A DNA stretch of 45,641 nt, taken from an uncultured Methanobrevibacter sp. Its GTDB lineage: Archaea > Methanobacteriota > Methanobacteria > Methanobacteriales > Methanobacteriaceae. The position numbers and the translations under genes are program-made. Below, piece after piece: positions 15,624 to 25,443 of this stretch; within the stretch, counting starts at the first letter, position 1; every line of letters begins with the position of its first letter. The stretch is from NCBI GenBank assembly GCA_900314605.1, contig OMVX01000007.1, positions 1-45,641 of the forward strand, read 5' to 3'. The notes under the pieces are model-generated. The model was not told the origin of the DNA, did no database searches, and was given only the letters and a program-made list of their open reading frames with translations.

Positions 15624-16102
15624 TTTATGTAAAATACTATGGTTAATTTGGTAAATATATCTTTAATAAGTAAATTAATAGATTAATATGAAAAAAAGCT
15701 AAAAATGTAAATGAATAAATATATTAAAATATAAATAAAAGAAAATCCTTCTAAATATGCAAATTATTAATTATTTAGTAATAATATACTATGTTAATAA
15801 AGTTACGATTTTTTAAAGAAAATTCTCTACTAAGTAAAAACCAACACTCATAATAGAAATTTAAAAAGTATTTTATAGGGTTATTTTTAATAAGATGTAT
15901 TCTAGAAAACCATGTTAATAAATTAAATCAAAAAGAATAAATTAAAAAAAAGTTTATTTTATTGAAAACTTTAAAAAAAATAAAATTATAAAAAAATGAT
16001 AAAATAGTAGTAAAATAAATTAGTAATCTAAAAGGGCAAAAGTATTAGAAAAAATAAGAAAATTATTCTACATTTCCCTTCAAGACTAGAATTTTAAATA
16101 AG
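15624..16102. other. Intergenic region, about 480 bp
   Basis: This is AT-rich sequence between the MFS promoter and the 3' end of purP. Long A runs on the plus strand (for example near 15945 and 15973) read as T runs downstream of purP on the minus strand and could end its transcript. I found no gene, RNA or strong repeat. Confidence 0.45.
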
Positions 16103-17194
16103 TTACGTAATTATTTTATCTAATTGATCTGTTTCAATAGCTTTTTTAATTTCAACAGAAATTCTTCTACCCATACTCATACCTTCACCATATTTAAGGT
16201 GAGTGTAAGCAGAACCTTCCATAAATGTATTAGTACCACCATCTGTCCTTGCACTAGTTTCAAATACTACAAGTTCAAGATTATCATTTACAAGAGTTTG
16301 TAAACAGAATGGACCATTCATACCAGGTGCAACTAATTCTTTAGCACTTTCAACTAATTTATCACCTAAATCAAAGACCTGTGTAAGTAATGATTCTCTT
16401 ATAACAACAGGATGATTACCAGTAACAACATAAGAAGGGGATAACTCAAGAGCTAATTGGTCTTTTGCAGGCATTCTTACTAAACCATCAATACTTGATT
16501 CATATCTACTATCCATACCCATTAATTCAACTTCATCATTTAATGCAGAGTAGAAATAGTGTATACAGTAGTTACAACCTGAAACATATTCTTCAATATG
16601 TGCCTGTGGAACATCCTCATCTTCTAACCATCCACGACTTTTCATAGAATCTATTTTTTCATTAAATTCTTCAGTACTAGAACAGATAAAGTAACCTCTT
16701 CCTCCTCTTGCACCTGGGAATTTAACCATTACTTCCCTATCTATTTCATCTGGACCTGAGAATTTTTGTGGAATTCTTAATTTACCATTTACAAGCAATT
16801 TTCTTTCCAAATCTCTTTCAGCTTCCCATCTTAAAATATCACGGTTACCGAACATAGGAACATTAAACTTATCTTCAACATTATCTAGTCCTGCATAAGC
16901 TACAAAAGATCCATGTGGAACAACAATAGCATTCATATCACGGAGCTTTTGTTGAACATCTTCATTAACCATGTCTTTAAATTTATCAACCATAATAAAT
17001 TCATCAGCTACAGAAAAACGTTCATAAGGAATTTCCCTACCTTTTTCACATACAATAGCAGTACGGAACCCTTCTAATTTAGCACCATGTAAGATATGTA
17101 AAGAAGTATGACTACCTAAAGTAGCAATAGTAATATTTTCTTTATCATATCCATCCAATATCTCTAAAATATCTTCTTTTTTTATTTCTCCCAT
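16103..17194 (-). CDS. purP: PurP, formate-dependent FAICAR synthetase
   Basis: The 363-residue enzyme matches archaeal PurP along its length: [20 protein letters not shown] at the N terminus, [46 protein letters not shown] and [20 protein letters not shown] with [16 protein letters not shown] near the end. It is an ATP-grasp enzyme that formylates AICAR using free formate and ATP, giving FAICAR, ADP and phosphate. It replaces the folate-dependent step of PurH in methanogens, which lack tetrahydrofolate. A strong ribosome site (AGGAGATT) precedes the ATG at 17194. The gene stands alone between two long intergenic gaps. The identification is secure at family level; PurP paralogues (PurO-linked or uncertain types) exist in some archaea. 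Confidence 0.95.
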   Translation of the reverse strand: MGEIKKEDILEILDGYDKENITIATLGSHTSLHILHGAKLEGFRTAIVCEKGREIPYERFSVADEFIMVDKFKDMVNEDVQQKLRDMNAIVVPHGSFVAYAGLDNVEDKFNVPMFGNRDILRWEAERDLERKLLVNGKLRIPQKFSGPDEIDREVMVKFPGARGGRGYFICSSTEEFNEKIDSMKSRGWLEDEDVPQAHIEEYVSGCNYCIHYFYSALNDEVELMGMDSRYESSIDGLVRMPAKDQLALELSPSYVVTGNHPVVIRESLLTQVFDLGDKLVESAKELVAPGMNGPFCLQTLVNDNLELVVFETSARTDGGTNTFMEGSAYTHLKYGEGMSMGRRISVEIKKAIETDQLDKIIT

Positions 17195-17532
17195 CTTAAA
17201 AATCTCCTTTTAAAATAAAGATATAAAATTAATTATGTAATTTAAAACATATAATATTTTTTATTAATAATTCATTTAAATTTAAGATAGTTAAAATAAG
17301 AAATAAGAAAAATAATGAATTATCATACAAAATATAATTTAAAACTAAAATTATTAAGAAAATTTAGTTTGATAATGTAAAAAAAAATCTTAAAATTAAT
17401 TTAAGACCATTTAAATTTAAAAACTCTATATATTTAAAAATAAAAATATTAATAATAATTATAATTAATATGTAAAAAAATTAAAAAATGAATATTAAAG
17501 GACTTTATATTAAATAATAAATGGTGGTTAAA
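17195..17532. other. Divergent intergenic region, 338 bp
   Basis: This separates purP (minus) from the phosphodiesterase (plus). It holds the purP ribosome site, a TATA-like TTTTATATC on the minus strand near 17220, and the ribosome site GGTGG at 17523-17527 for the rightward gene. Nothing else is recognisable. Confidence 0.45.
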
Positions 17533-18060
17533 ATGTTAATCGGATTAATATCTGACACACACATTCCAAAGCGAAGTGGAAAAATACCAGAAAAAGTTTT
17601 TGAAGCTTTTAATGATGTAGATTTAATTTTACATGCAGGTGATTTAGTAAGTAGCGAAGTAATAGATGAATTAAAGAATATTGCCCCTACATATGCTGTT
17701 CGAGGAAATATGGACCCTCCAACAATAGAAGATCTTCCTCCATTTAGAGTTTTAGAAATTGAAGGAATAAATGTTGGAATAACTCATGGAGTAGTTTATC
17801 CTAAAGGAGATATAGATAAACTATATTATATTGCAAAAGAATTAGATGTGAAAATCTTAATTAACGGACATACACATAGACCAAAAATAGAAACAATGAA
17901 TGACATATTATTTGTTAATCCAGGTAGTCCTACTAATCCTCGATTATCAGATCCGACAGTTATGCTAATGAAGATTGAAGATGGTAATGTAGATATTGAA
18001 GCTATAAAAGTAGGTAAACCTACATGTGCTGCATTAAATTTTAAACCCCCTGAAAAATAA
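17533..18060 (+). CDS. YfcE/MJ0936-type metallophosphodiesterase
   Basis: The 175-residue single-domain calcineurin-like phosphoesterase has every metal motif in order: SDTHIPKR, HAGDLV, RGNMD, THG, NGHTHRP and NPGSP. Family members use two divalent metals (Mn or Ni in the archaeal MJ0936) to cleave phosphodiesters such as bis-p-nitrophenyl phosphate; the cellular substrate is not established. I chose ATG 17533, because the ATG at 17521 opens a frame whose next codons (GTGGTT) form the ribosome site GGTGGTT. The rRNA methyltransferase gene starts 17 nt after the stop, so the two are co-transcribed, hinting at an RNA-related setting but no more. Confidence 0.92.
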   Translation: MLIGLISDTHIPKRSGKIPEKVFEAFNDVDLILHAGDLVSSEVIDELKNIAPTYAVRGNMDPPTIEDLPPFRVLEIEGINVGITHGVVYPKGDIDKLYYIAKELDVKILINGHTHRPKIETMNDILFVNPGSPTNPRLSDPTVMLMKIEDGNVDIEAIKVGKPTCAALNFKPPEK

Positions 18061-18077
18061 TATAGTGTTGTGATTAA

Positions 18078-18698
18078 ATGGGCAGTAGATGGGAAATGGA
18101 AAGAAAAAAGGACCCTTACTATAAAAGGGCAAAAGCTGATGATTATCGTTCAAGAGCCTCATATAAACTTAAACAATTAGATAAAAAATATAAAATTATT
18201 AGAAAAGGAGATACTGTTGTCGACTTAGGTGCTGCTCCTGGTGGATGGTCACAAGTTGCAATGGAAAAGGTTGAAGAAGAAGGTATTGTTGTATCTGTTG
18301 ACTTAAACCGTATTAAACCATTAGATGGAGAGAATTTCTATAGAATTCGTGGAGATTTTACTGATGAAAATGTGCAAAATAAAATTAAAAAAATAGTTGG
18401 AGGGCATACGAAAGTTCTTATATCTGATGCATCACCAACTCTTACGGGAATAAAAGATATAGACCATTTAAGAAGCATTGACCTAATTGAAAGTGTTATA
18501 AGTATAGGAGATAATATTCTTGAAGATAAAGGAAATATTGTAATTAAAGCATTTCAAGGAGAAGAATATAAAAATTTAATTGATAAATTAAAAAAGAAAT
18601 TTAAAGTTTTAAAAACAACTAAACCTCCATCCTCTCGTAAAAAAAGTTCTGAAATGTATATTATAGGGCTTGGTTTTAAAAGACCTAAAAACAAATAG
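18078..18698 (+). CDS. rlmE: RlmE/FtsJ-type 23S rRNA 2'-O-methyltransferase
   Basis: This 206-residue class I methyltransferase is of the FtsJ family. In E. coli RlmE methylates U2552 in the A loop of 23S rRNA, at a late step of large-subunit assembly. The SAM loop is VVDLGAAPGGWSQVA, and the K-D-K-E catalytic set is present: Lys in RASYKLKQLD, Asp in SDASPTLTG, Lys in IVIKAFQGE and Glu in SSEMYIIGLGF. No C-terminal TRAM domain is attached, unlike some archaeal homologues. The ribosome site GTGAT lies just before the ATG at 18078. It is the second gene of a two-gene unit with the upstream phosphodiesterase. Confidence 0.95.
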   Translation: MGSRWEMERKKDPYYKRAKADDYRSRASYKLKQLDKKYKIIRKGDTVVDLGAAPGGWSQVAMEKVEEEGIVVSVDLNRIKPLDGENFYRIRGDFTDENVQNKIKKIVGGHTKVLISDASPTLTGIKDIDHLRSIDLIESVISIGDNILEDKGNIVIKAFQGEEYKNLIDKLKKKFKVLKTTKPPSSRKKSSEMYIIGLGFKRPKNK

Positions 18699-18754
18699 TG
18701 TTCAAAAAAAAGAGTATAAAATAGAAATAATATTAAACTTAAAAAGAAAAAAGT

Positions 18755-19162
18755 TTAGGAAGTATAATTATTTATAGTTTCCCGACAAATTTTTATTTGT
18801 TTTGATGCAATATCAATCCGATCATTAACTTCATCGGCAGATTTACCTGCGGCTAATGCACTTTCAACATCATCAACATCACTTTGAGCTCTTGCTAATT
18901 GAAGTCTTACATCATCATAACGATTATCAGCAATACTGTCTGAAGATGAATTAAATTGAGCTTCTAATGAAGTATAATTTGATTTTAAATCAGCTAATTC
19001 ATCATATTGATTTCCTGAAGACACACCAGTAGTTATTCCAGAAGAAATTAAACTAAAACCAATATAAGCGACCACAACAATTGTTGCAATGATTAATATT
19101 ATACCTATAACTGAAACAAACATGGATGTAGATTTAAACAAACTTAATCTTGATTTTCTCAT
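18755..19162 (-). CDS. Membrane-anchored coiled-coil protein, 135 aa
   Basis: The protein has a basic N terminus (MRKSRLSLFKS), one long hydrophobic helix (residues 15-42), and an outward-facing polar domain of about 90 residues predicted as two amphipathic helices (DELADLKSNYTSLEAQF and RYDDVRLQLARAQSDVDDV). The composition suggests a short helical hairpin or coiled coil outside the membrane. No catalytic motif is visible. The ribosome site GAGGACT precedes the ATG at 19162. It is convergent with rlmE and divergent from mcm. I know no characterised homologue. Confidence 0.75.
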   Translation of the reverse strand: MRKSRLSLFKSTSMFVSVIGIILIIATIVVVAYIGFSLISSGITTGVSSGNQYDELADLKSNYTSLEAQFNSSSDSIADNRYDDVRLQLARAQSDVDDVESALAAGKSADEVNDRIDIASKQIKICRETINNYTS

Positions 19163-19566
19163 AAATAGTCCTCAAATTCATAATAATTTAAAAAAAAAAT
19201 CTAGTAGTAAATAAAATATTAATAAAATATATTATTTTACCTATTTATTAAAGTTTCGATAATAAAGCAAATCATATTATTTAAAAATTTATGATTAAAA
19301 ATTAGAAGATATATTATATTAAAAGTTCTATGAAATTGGTTAATAAATTAAAAAAAATTAAATGTTTAAAAAAGTATATAATATTGTAAAAATAATTTAA
19401 TTATTATATAATAAAATATAAAATAATATAATAAAAAATTAAAATGAATATAATAATTAGAAATAAAAATAACACTTATTAAAACTATAAATATAAAATA
19501 CGGTCCTAAAATCCGAAAATTTTAAAATAAATATTTTTTTATATAGTGAAAATCAATGTAAATACA
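19163..19566. other. Divergent intergenic region, 404 bp
   Basis: This very AT-rich spacer lies between the membrane protein and mcm. It contains the mcm promoter at its right end. No other gene or structured RNA is seen; I found no convincing origin-type repeats beside mcm. Confidence 0.45.
19537..19545 (+). promoter_or_regulatory. TATA box of mcm
   Basis: TTTTATATA is centred about 26 nt before the ATG at 19567, which supports that ATG as the start of a leaderless message rather than the GTG at 19546. Confidence 0.5.
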
Positions 19567-21567
19567 ATGAATTCTAACGAAAAATTAAATACAACCATTA
19601 CAAAATTTGAGGAATTTTTCTCAACACAATACAAAGATGAAGTTTTTGATGCATTAGAACAATATCCTGATGAAAGATCAATTACAATAAACTATAATGA
19701 GTTAGAAATGTTTGATCCGGATTTAGCAGACCATTTAATTGATGCACCAGAAGATATTATTAAATCAGCACAAACTGCAATCAAAAATATTGACCCTCTT
19801 GCACAGAATGCTGATTTAAATGTAAGAATAAGTAATCTTACAAATATTATCCCTCTTAATATATTACTCAGTAAATATATTGGAACCTTTGTCTCATCAG
19901 ATGGTATTATTAGAAAAACTGATGAGATAAGGCCTAGAATTGAAACAGGAGTATTTGAATGTAGAGGTTGTATGAAAAAATACGAAGTTGAGCAAACATC
20001 TCAAAATCATATTATTGAACCTTCAATGTGTCCTAACTGTGGAGGACGTACATTTAGATTACTTCAGGAAGAGTCATATTATATTGATACACAAACTGCA
20101 CGTATGCAAGAACCTTTAGAAAACTTATCTGGAGGTACTGAACCTAAACAAATGTTAATGATACTTGAAGATGATTTAGTCGATGAGTTAAATCCTGGAG
20201 ATAAAGTTAGAATTACAGGAACTCTAAAAACTTTTAGAGAAGAGCGAAGTGGTAAATTTAAAAACTTCATATATGTAAATCATATAGAACCACTTGAACA
20301 GGAATTTGAAGAATTAAAGATTAGTGAAGAAGATGAAGAACAGATTCTTGAACTTTCTAGAGACCCTCATATTCATGAAAAGATTATTCAATCTACCGCA
20401 CCATCAATTAGAGGATATAGGGATGTAAAAAAAGCTATTGCACTTCAATTATTTGGAGGATCTGCAAAATTATTAGAAGATGAAACACGACTAAGAGGAG
20501 ATATCCATATACTTATTGTAGGAGACCCAGGTATTGGTAAATCCCAAATGCTTAAATATGTATCTAAACTTGCACCAAGAAGTATTTATACAAGTGGTAA
20601 AGGAACTACCGGAGCAGGTTTAACTGCGGCAGCTGTTAGAGATGAACTTGGAGGATGGTCCCTAGAAGCAGGTGCACTTGTTCTTGGAGACCAAGGAAAT
20701 GTATGTGTTGATGAGCTGGATAAAATGCGCTCAGAAGACCGTTCTGCACTTCACGAAGCTTTAGAACAACAAACTGTTAGTATTGCAAAAGCAGGTATTA
20801 TGGCAACATTAAACTCACGTTGTTCTGTTCTTGCAGCAGCAAACCCTAAATTTGGTAGATTTGACCGATACAAAGCTTTAGCAGAACAAATTGAATTGCC
20901 ACCACCAATTCTTTCTCGTTTCGATTTAATATTTATTGTTGAAGATAAACCTGATGTAAAAAACGATTCAGAATTAGCTAAGCATATTCTTAAAATACAC
21001 CAGGAAAATTCTGTTGAATATGTAATTGAACCTGAACTTTTAAGAAAATATATTGCATATGCTCGTAAAAATTCTAATCCAACACTTACTGATGAAGCAA
21101 TGGAAGTTCTAAAAGAGTTTTATGTTTCTACAAGAAATAGTTCTACAGAAGAGCAAGGCCCAGTTCCTATAACAGCAAGACAATTGGAAGCAACTATACG
21201 TTTAGCTGAAGCTTGTGCAAAAATAAGATTAAAAGAAGAAGTTGAAGCAGAAGATGCTGATGCAGCTGTAAAACTTCAATTAGCATGTCTTAAAGAAGTT
21301 GGTCTTGATCCAGATAGTGGTCAGATTGATATTGATAAGGTAGAAGGAAGAACACCAAGTTCAGATAGAGAAAAAATGAATAAAGTAACTGAAGAGATTG
21401 GAAATATGCAAGAAGAATATGGAGACCAAGCTCCACTTCAAGCTTTATTAGATAGACTTAAAGAGAAATATAATATTAGTGAAGAAAAAGCTGAACAGCT
21501 TATAAAAAATTTAAGACAAAAAGGAGTTATTTATGAACCAAGTCATGGATATCTCAAAAGGTCATAA
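19567..21567 (+). CDS. mcm: MCM replicative helicase
   Basis: The 666-residue protein has the same length as the Methanothermobacter MCM and aligns with it almost throughout. Residues 1-240 hold the N-terminal hexamerisation region, including a zinc ribbon (CRGC-x20-CPNCGG) and the OB fold with the DNA-binding hairpin. The AAA+ domain has Walker A (GDPGIGKSQ), Walker B (VCVDELDKM), sensor 1 ([11 protein letters not shown]) and the arginine finger in SRFDLIF. A C-terminal winged helix ([19 protein letters not shown]) ends the protein. It unwinds DNA 3' to 5' at the replication fork with CMG partners. I chose ATG 19567 over GTG 19546 because of the TATA position and the family length. Confidence 0.97.
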   Translation: MNSNEKLNTTITKFEEFFSTQYKDEVFDALEQYPDERSITINYNELEMFDPDLADHLIDAPEDIIKSAQTAIKNIDPLAQNADLNVRISNLTNIIPLNILLSKYIGTFVSSDGIIRKTDEIRPRIETGVFECRGCMKKYEVEQTSQNHIIEPSMCPNCGGRTFRLLQEESYYIDTQTARMQEPLENLSGGTEPKQMLMILEDDLVDELNPGDKVRITGTLKTFREERSGKFKNFIYVNHIEPLEQEFEELKISEEDEEQILELSRDPHIHEKIIQSTAPSIRGYRDVKKAIALQLFGGSAKLLEDETRLRGDIHILIVGDPGIGKSQMLKYVSKLAPRSIYTSGKGTTGAGLTAAAVRDELGGWSLEAGALVLGDQGNVCVDELDKMRSEDRSALHEALEQQTVSIAKAGIMATLNSRCSVLAAANPKFGRFDRYKALAEQIELPPPILSRFDLIFIVEDKPDVKNDSELAKHILKIHQENSVEYVIEPELLRKYIAYARKNSNPTLTDEAMEVLKEFYVSTRNSSTEEQGPVPITARQLEATIRLAEACAKIRLKEEVEAEDADAAVKLQLACLKEVGLDPDSGQIDIDKVEGRTPSSDREKMNKVTEEIGNMQEEYGDQAPLQALLDRLKEKYNISEEKAEQLIKNLRQKGVIYEPSHGYLKRS

Positions 21568-21736
21568 TTGAAAAAAAATTACTTCAAAATTATTATTAAT
21601 AATAATTATATTAATATCTGAACAAAGAGTAAAGATTTAATTATATCTTAGGTGTAAATTCTAAATAAATATCTAAATTAGTATAAGTTATATAGAAATT
21701 ATTATACTTTAGGGTATAATTTAAAAGTTGATTTAT

Positions 21737-23422
21737 ATGAAATTACTCTTAAAATTTATTTTCAAACATAATTGGAAAAAAATATTATTAATAACTATTT
21801 TATCAATAATTATTGTTCAATGCCAAATATATATTCTTGAACATGCAGCAATAATAGTGATTTTAGTTAAAAATGAGACTATTCCTGGGTTTATACCTCT
21901 TTTATATAGGTTATGTTTTGTTATTATCATATCCATTATTAATACGTTGATTGTTTCATATTTATCTGTTTTAGTTACTTCTAATGCTGCCTATTATATT
22001 AAAAAAGAAATTTTTAATATTTTAATGGAATTTGATACTTTTGAGGAATTTACTAAAGTTAACTTTTCAGGATTGCTAAGCAGAACAATTAGAGGTGTTG
22101 ACACTATACAATATTTTATATTAATTCTAATTAAAAGAGTTTTAATACTAATTATAGCTTCAATTTTAGTTGGATATGAGTTATATTGTATAGATTATAA
22201 ATTTGCCATAATTTTTACAATATTCATGATTATTACAGTTTTAATATTTTCATATAAATTAAACACTCTAGCAAATATGTATTTTAAAGTTAAAAAAATA
22301 AATGGTAGATTAAATAAGTTATTTAGAGAAAAACTTCTAACCCTAAAGTTAGTTAAGGCATATTCAAAAGAAGATACTTCAAATAAAATTTTTAAAAAAA
22401 CTATTGAGGAATCATATACTGAAGGATATAAATTCAAATATAAATTAAGTTACATTTATTACTTAATAATATTAGGGCATATTAATATTCTTATATTTAT
22501 TGCATTATTTTTAATATTATTTGACCTAGGCAAAAGTAATGGAATGGATATATTTATGATGTTATTGTATGTAATATATTGGGTAAATAAATTTAGTTTT
22601 ATTTTACCTCTTGTTACTATACATCCATTAGCTTACACATCAGCAAGACGTATTGAAGAAGTATTAGTTTTAAAAAATAAATCCTCAGATGCTCCTAAGT
22701 TAATAAAAGAAAATGAATTTGACGGAATAGAATTTAATAATGTTTCAGTGACTATTTCAAATAGAAAAATATTATCAAATATTTCTCTAAAAATTCCTAA
22801 AAATTCAAAAACATTAATTGTTGGGCCTATATCTTCTGGTAAAACAACTTTAATGTATTCCTTAATAGGTTTTCATAAAATAGATTCTGGAAAAATATTA
22901 ATTGATGGTTATAATATTAATTCAACAAATTTAAACGAAAAAATTAGTTTAACTCCTGAAAGACCAATTTTATTTAAAGACAATGTTTTAGAAAATATTA
23001 GATTAGGAAAAGATTCTATTAGTTATGAAGATGCCCGCAAGATATGTGATGAAGTTTTATTTGAAAAAGAATTATCATTTGAAGTAAATGAATATGGAAA
23101 TAATTTAACAAATGAATCAAAACAAAAACTATCCATTGTTCGTGCATTGACCCATGATAGAGAATATTATATTTTTGATAATTCAACCTCCTTTTTAAAT
23201 CCCACATCAAAACATATTATTAAAGAAAAAATTATAAGAATGTTAGATAATAAGACTCTTATATTTGTAGGTAATGACTTTGATGATTGTTTAAAAATGG
23301 ACAATATTATTGTTTTAGATAATGGTTTGGTTGTTGATAGTGGAAAGCACAACGAATTAATTAAAACATGCCAAATTTACAAAAAATTATTCGAAGAATA
23401 CAGAGGTAATTCAAATGTCTGA
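21737..23422 (+). CDS. ABC half-transporter with degenerate ATP site, subunit 1
   Basis: This 561-residue exporter-type half-transporter has six membrane helices (to about residue 310) fused to a nucleotide-binding domain. Walker A is intact (GPISSGKT, 363-370). Other motifs have decayed: the Q-loop Gln is Glu (TPERPILF), the signature LSGGQ is LTNES (457-461), the Walker B Asp481 remains but the catalytic Glu is Asn482 (IFDNSTS), and the switch His is lost (VGNDFDD). Subunit 2 begins inside its last codons (overlap 23415-23422), so they form a heterodimer. Its Walker A would face the preserved signature of subunit 2. The protein may bind ATP without normal hydrolysis. TTG at 21728 is open, but the ATG is preferred. 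The substrate is unknown. Confidence 0.85.
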   Translation: MKLLLKFIFKHNWKKILLITILSIIIVQCQIYILEHAAIIVILVKNETIPGFIPLLYRLCFVIIISIINTLIVSYLSVLVTSNAAYYIKKEIFNILMEFDTFEEFTKVNFSGLLSRTIRGVDTIQYFILILIKRVLILIIASILVGYELYCIDYKFAIIFTIFMIITVLIFSYKLNTLANMYFKVKKINGRLNKLFREKLLTLKLVKAYSKEDTSNKIFKKTIEESYTEGYKFKYKLSYIYYLIILGHINILIFIALFLILFDLGKSNGMDIFMMLLYVIYWVNKFSFILPLVTIHPLAYTSARRIEEVLVLKNKSSDAPKLIKENEFDGIEFNNVSVTISNRKILSNISLKIPKNSKTLIVGPISSGKTTLMYSLIGFHKIDSGKILIDGYNINSTNLNEKISLTPERPILFKDNVLENIRLGKDSISYEDARKICDEVLFEKELSFEVNEYGNNLTNESKQKLSIVRALTHDREYYIFDNSTSFLNPTSKHIIKEKIIRMLDNKTLIFVGNDFDDCLKMDNIIVLDNGLVVDSGKHNELIKTCQIYKKLFEEYRGNSNV

Positions 23423-25034
23423 AATGCGTCCAACAAAAGATTTAATTAAAAAAATACTAGAATTACTTTCTGAATTTAGAAAAGAATTAATTTTAACTAT
23501 TATTCTATTTATTATATCAACATTCGCCCTAGTTTATGCTCCCAAACTTTTAGGTAAAATAATAAACTCTATTTTATACTATTATTTTTATAAAACCCCT
23601 TTTTCTATTGAAGAAAACTTTTATACATTAATATATATTACTATACTTTACATAATAGGTTATTTACTTAACATTCCCATAAGTCGGATAATGGCTAAGG
23701 TAAATGAAAAAATTACAGCAAACCTTAAAATCGCATTATATGATAAACTAAATTATTTAACTCCAATTGTCTTTAGTGAAGAGTATTCTGGTGATATTTT
23801 AAGTAAATTAAATAAGGATGTAGCAAATATAAAATCCTTTATAAATAAAACAATAATACTATTCTTATCTGATATCTTAATGATCATTTTTGTTTATTTA
23901 GCATCTTTAACTTTAAATTTCCATTTATCCATAGTATTTATCGTTATTATTCCATTTTATATTTTACTTATGTATATAAACTATAAAAAATCCATAAAAC
24001 ATTATAAAATAAATCAGGATGATTTAAGTGAACAAATGGGCCTTATAGGCGATTATTTACCTAATCGTTTATTACTTAACATATATGATACTAAAAATTA
24101 TTCTAAAAAACAGTTCAATATTGTAAATGATAAACAGAATAATAGTTTTTTAAAATCTAGATATTATGCTGGATTTTCAGAACCAGGAACTTCCTTATTG
24201 GCTTATATTGTACAAATATTTACATATGTTTATGGAGGATACTTATTATCCAAGGGAATAATTGATATAGGAACATTTACCACATTTTCTTTGTATGTGA
24301 AAATGTTTAAACGACCATTCCTATCACTCAGCGGAACATTTAACCCAATCAAAACTGGACTTTCAAGTTTTAATAATGTTTTAGATATTTTAGAGTATCC
24401 AACAGAAACCAATGAAAATTTACCAAGTTTAAATAAAAACCAAGTAAAAGGAGAATTAGAATTTAAAAATATTAACTATAATAATATTAAAAACTTAAAT
24501 TTTAAAATAAGACCCGGAGAAATTGTAAATATTAACGGAGAGTACAGAAATAATTTAATAAATCTTTTATTAAGTTTTAAAAAGGTTCCATATGGAGAAA
24601 TCCTTCTAGATGGTGAAAATATTAATAATTATAACTTAAAATCATATAGAAATATTTTTGGTATTTGTTTTGATGATGATTGGATATTAAATAGTAGTGT
24701 TTTTGATAATATTGCATATGGAGGAGACGATATAAGTTTAGAAGAGGTAATTAAAATCTCTAAAACCATAGGACTTGATAATTTAATTGAAAAATTTCCA
24801 GAAAAATATGACACAATAATATCAGAAGATTTCCGAAATTTCAGTAGCGGAGAAGCTAATTTAATTTGTATTGCAAGAGCAATAATATCTAATCCTAAAA
24901 TACTAATTTTAAATTATCCTAATGCCCTATCAAATCAAAAATTAATGGAAATCAGTAAAAATAGAACTACAATATTTTTAACCTCAGACAATGGCCAGAT
25001 TGAATTTGCAGATAAAACCATTAACATTGATTAA
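23415..25034 (+). CDS. ABC half-transporter with degenerate ATP site, subunit 2
   Basis: This 539-residue partner of the preceding subunit has the same layout: six membrane helices and a C-terminal nucleotide-binding domain. Its losses complement those of subunit 1. Walker A is destroyed (GEYRNNLI at 375-382, with no GK[ST]), Walker B reads ILILNYP so both acidic residues are gone (Asn500, Tyr501), the Q-loop Gln is Asp (CFDDDWIL) and no switch His is seen (LTSDN). The signature is the best-kept motif (FSSGEANL, 476-483). It can therefore complete only the ATP site built on subunit 1. The composition is extremely rich in Ile, Asn, Lys and Tyr. It is translated from an ATG overlapping the stop of subunit 1 by eight bases. 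Confidence 0.85.
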   Translation: MSEMRPTKDLIKKILELLSEFRKELILTIILFIISTFALVYAPKLLGKIINSILYYYFYKTPFSIEENFYTLIYITILYIIGYLLNIPISRIMAKVNEKITANLKIALYDKLNYLTPIVFSEEYSGDILSKLNKDVANIKSFINKTIILFLSDILMIIFVYLASLTLNFHLSIVFIVIIPFYILLMYINYKKSIKHYKINQDDLSEQMGLIGDYLPNRLLLNIYDTKNYSKKQFNIVNDKQNNSFLKSRYYAGFSEPGTSLLAYIVQIFTYVYGGYLLSKGIIDIGTFTTFSLYVKMFKRPFLSLSGTFNPIKTGLSSFNNVLDILEYPTETNENLPSLNKNQVKGELEFKNINYNNIKNLNFKIRPGEIVNINGEYRNNLINLLLSFKKVPYGEILLDGENINNYNLKSYRNIFGICFDDDWILNSSVFDNIAYGGDDISLEEVIKISKTIGLDNLIEKFPEKYDTIISEDFRNFSSGEANLICIARAIISNPKILILNYPNALSNQKLMEISKNRTTIFLTSDNGQIEFADKTINID

Positions 25035-25443
25035 AATAATATCCAAAATATAATTTCTCAAAATATCGAATTGAAAAAAAACTGTTTCAAATTTATAAAT
25101 ATTATATTTAGATTTGTAAAAAAGAAGGATTTAATATGGTTTAAAGATATAATAAAGGATATGAATTCCAATATAAATTAAGTAATATCATTTAATTTAT
25201 TAAATATACATATTGAAAACTCGAATATCCTGTAAAAAACAATGAAAGAAAATATATTCAAAAAATTTATCAAAAACATATAAAAAATAAGAATGAAAAT
25301 AGAAAAATGACTTTTAACAGGAGTTATGTTAAAACTGAATTATTTAAAAATAAAATACAAATTAAAAACTATCACAAAAGTTTTTAAAAGAGCCATTAAA
25401 GAATAGGTTAAGTATTTATATTTAAATCCTAATATTTACTAAT
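25035..25443. other. Intergenic region, 409 bp, with ABC-like fragment, repeat and promoter
   Basis: Near 25154-25184 is a stretch of about 31 nt almost identical to 22421-22451 in ABC subunit 1. Copy A of a dispersed intergenic repeat spans 25274-25391, and a TATA-like TTTATATTTAAA lies at 25415-25426 for the next gene. Stop codons are frequent in every frame, so no intact gene is present. Confidence 0.5.
25274..25391 (+). repeat. Intergenic repeat, copy A
   Basis: It shares an ordered series of blocks with copy B at 26871-26980: AAACATAT, AAAATAGAAAA, GACTTTTAACA, AAATTAAAA and AAGTTTTTAAAAGA. Spacing is similar over about 115 bp. The two copies flank the phosphoesterase gene in the same orientation. 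Confidence 0.55.
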
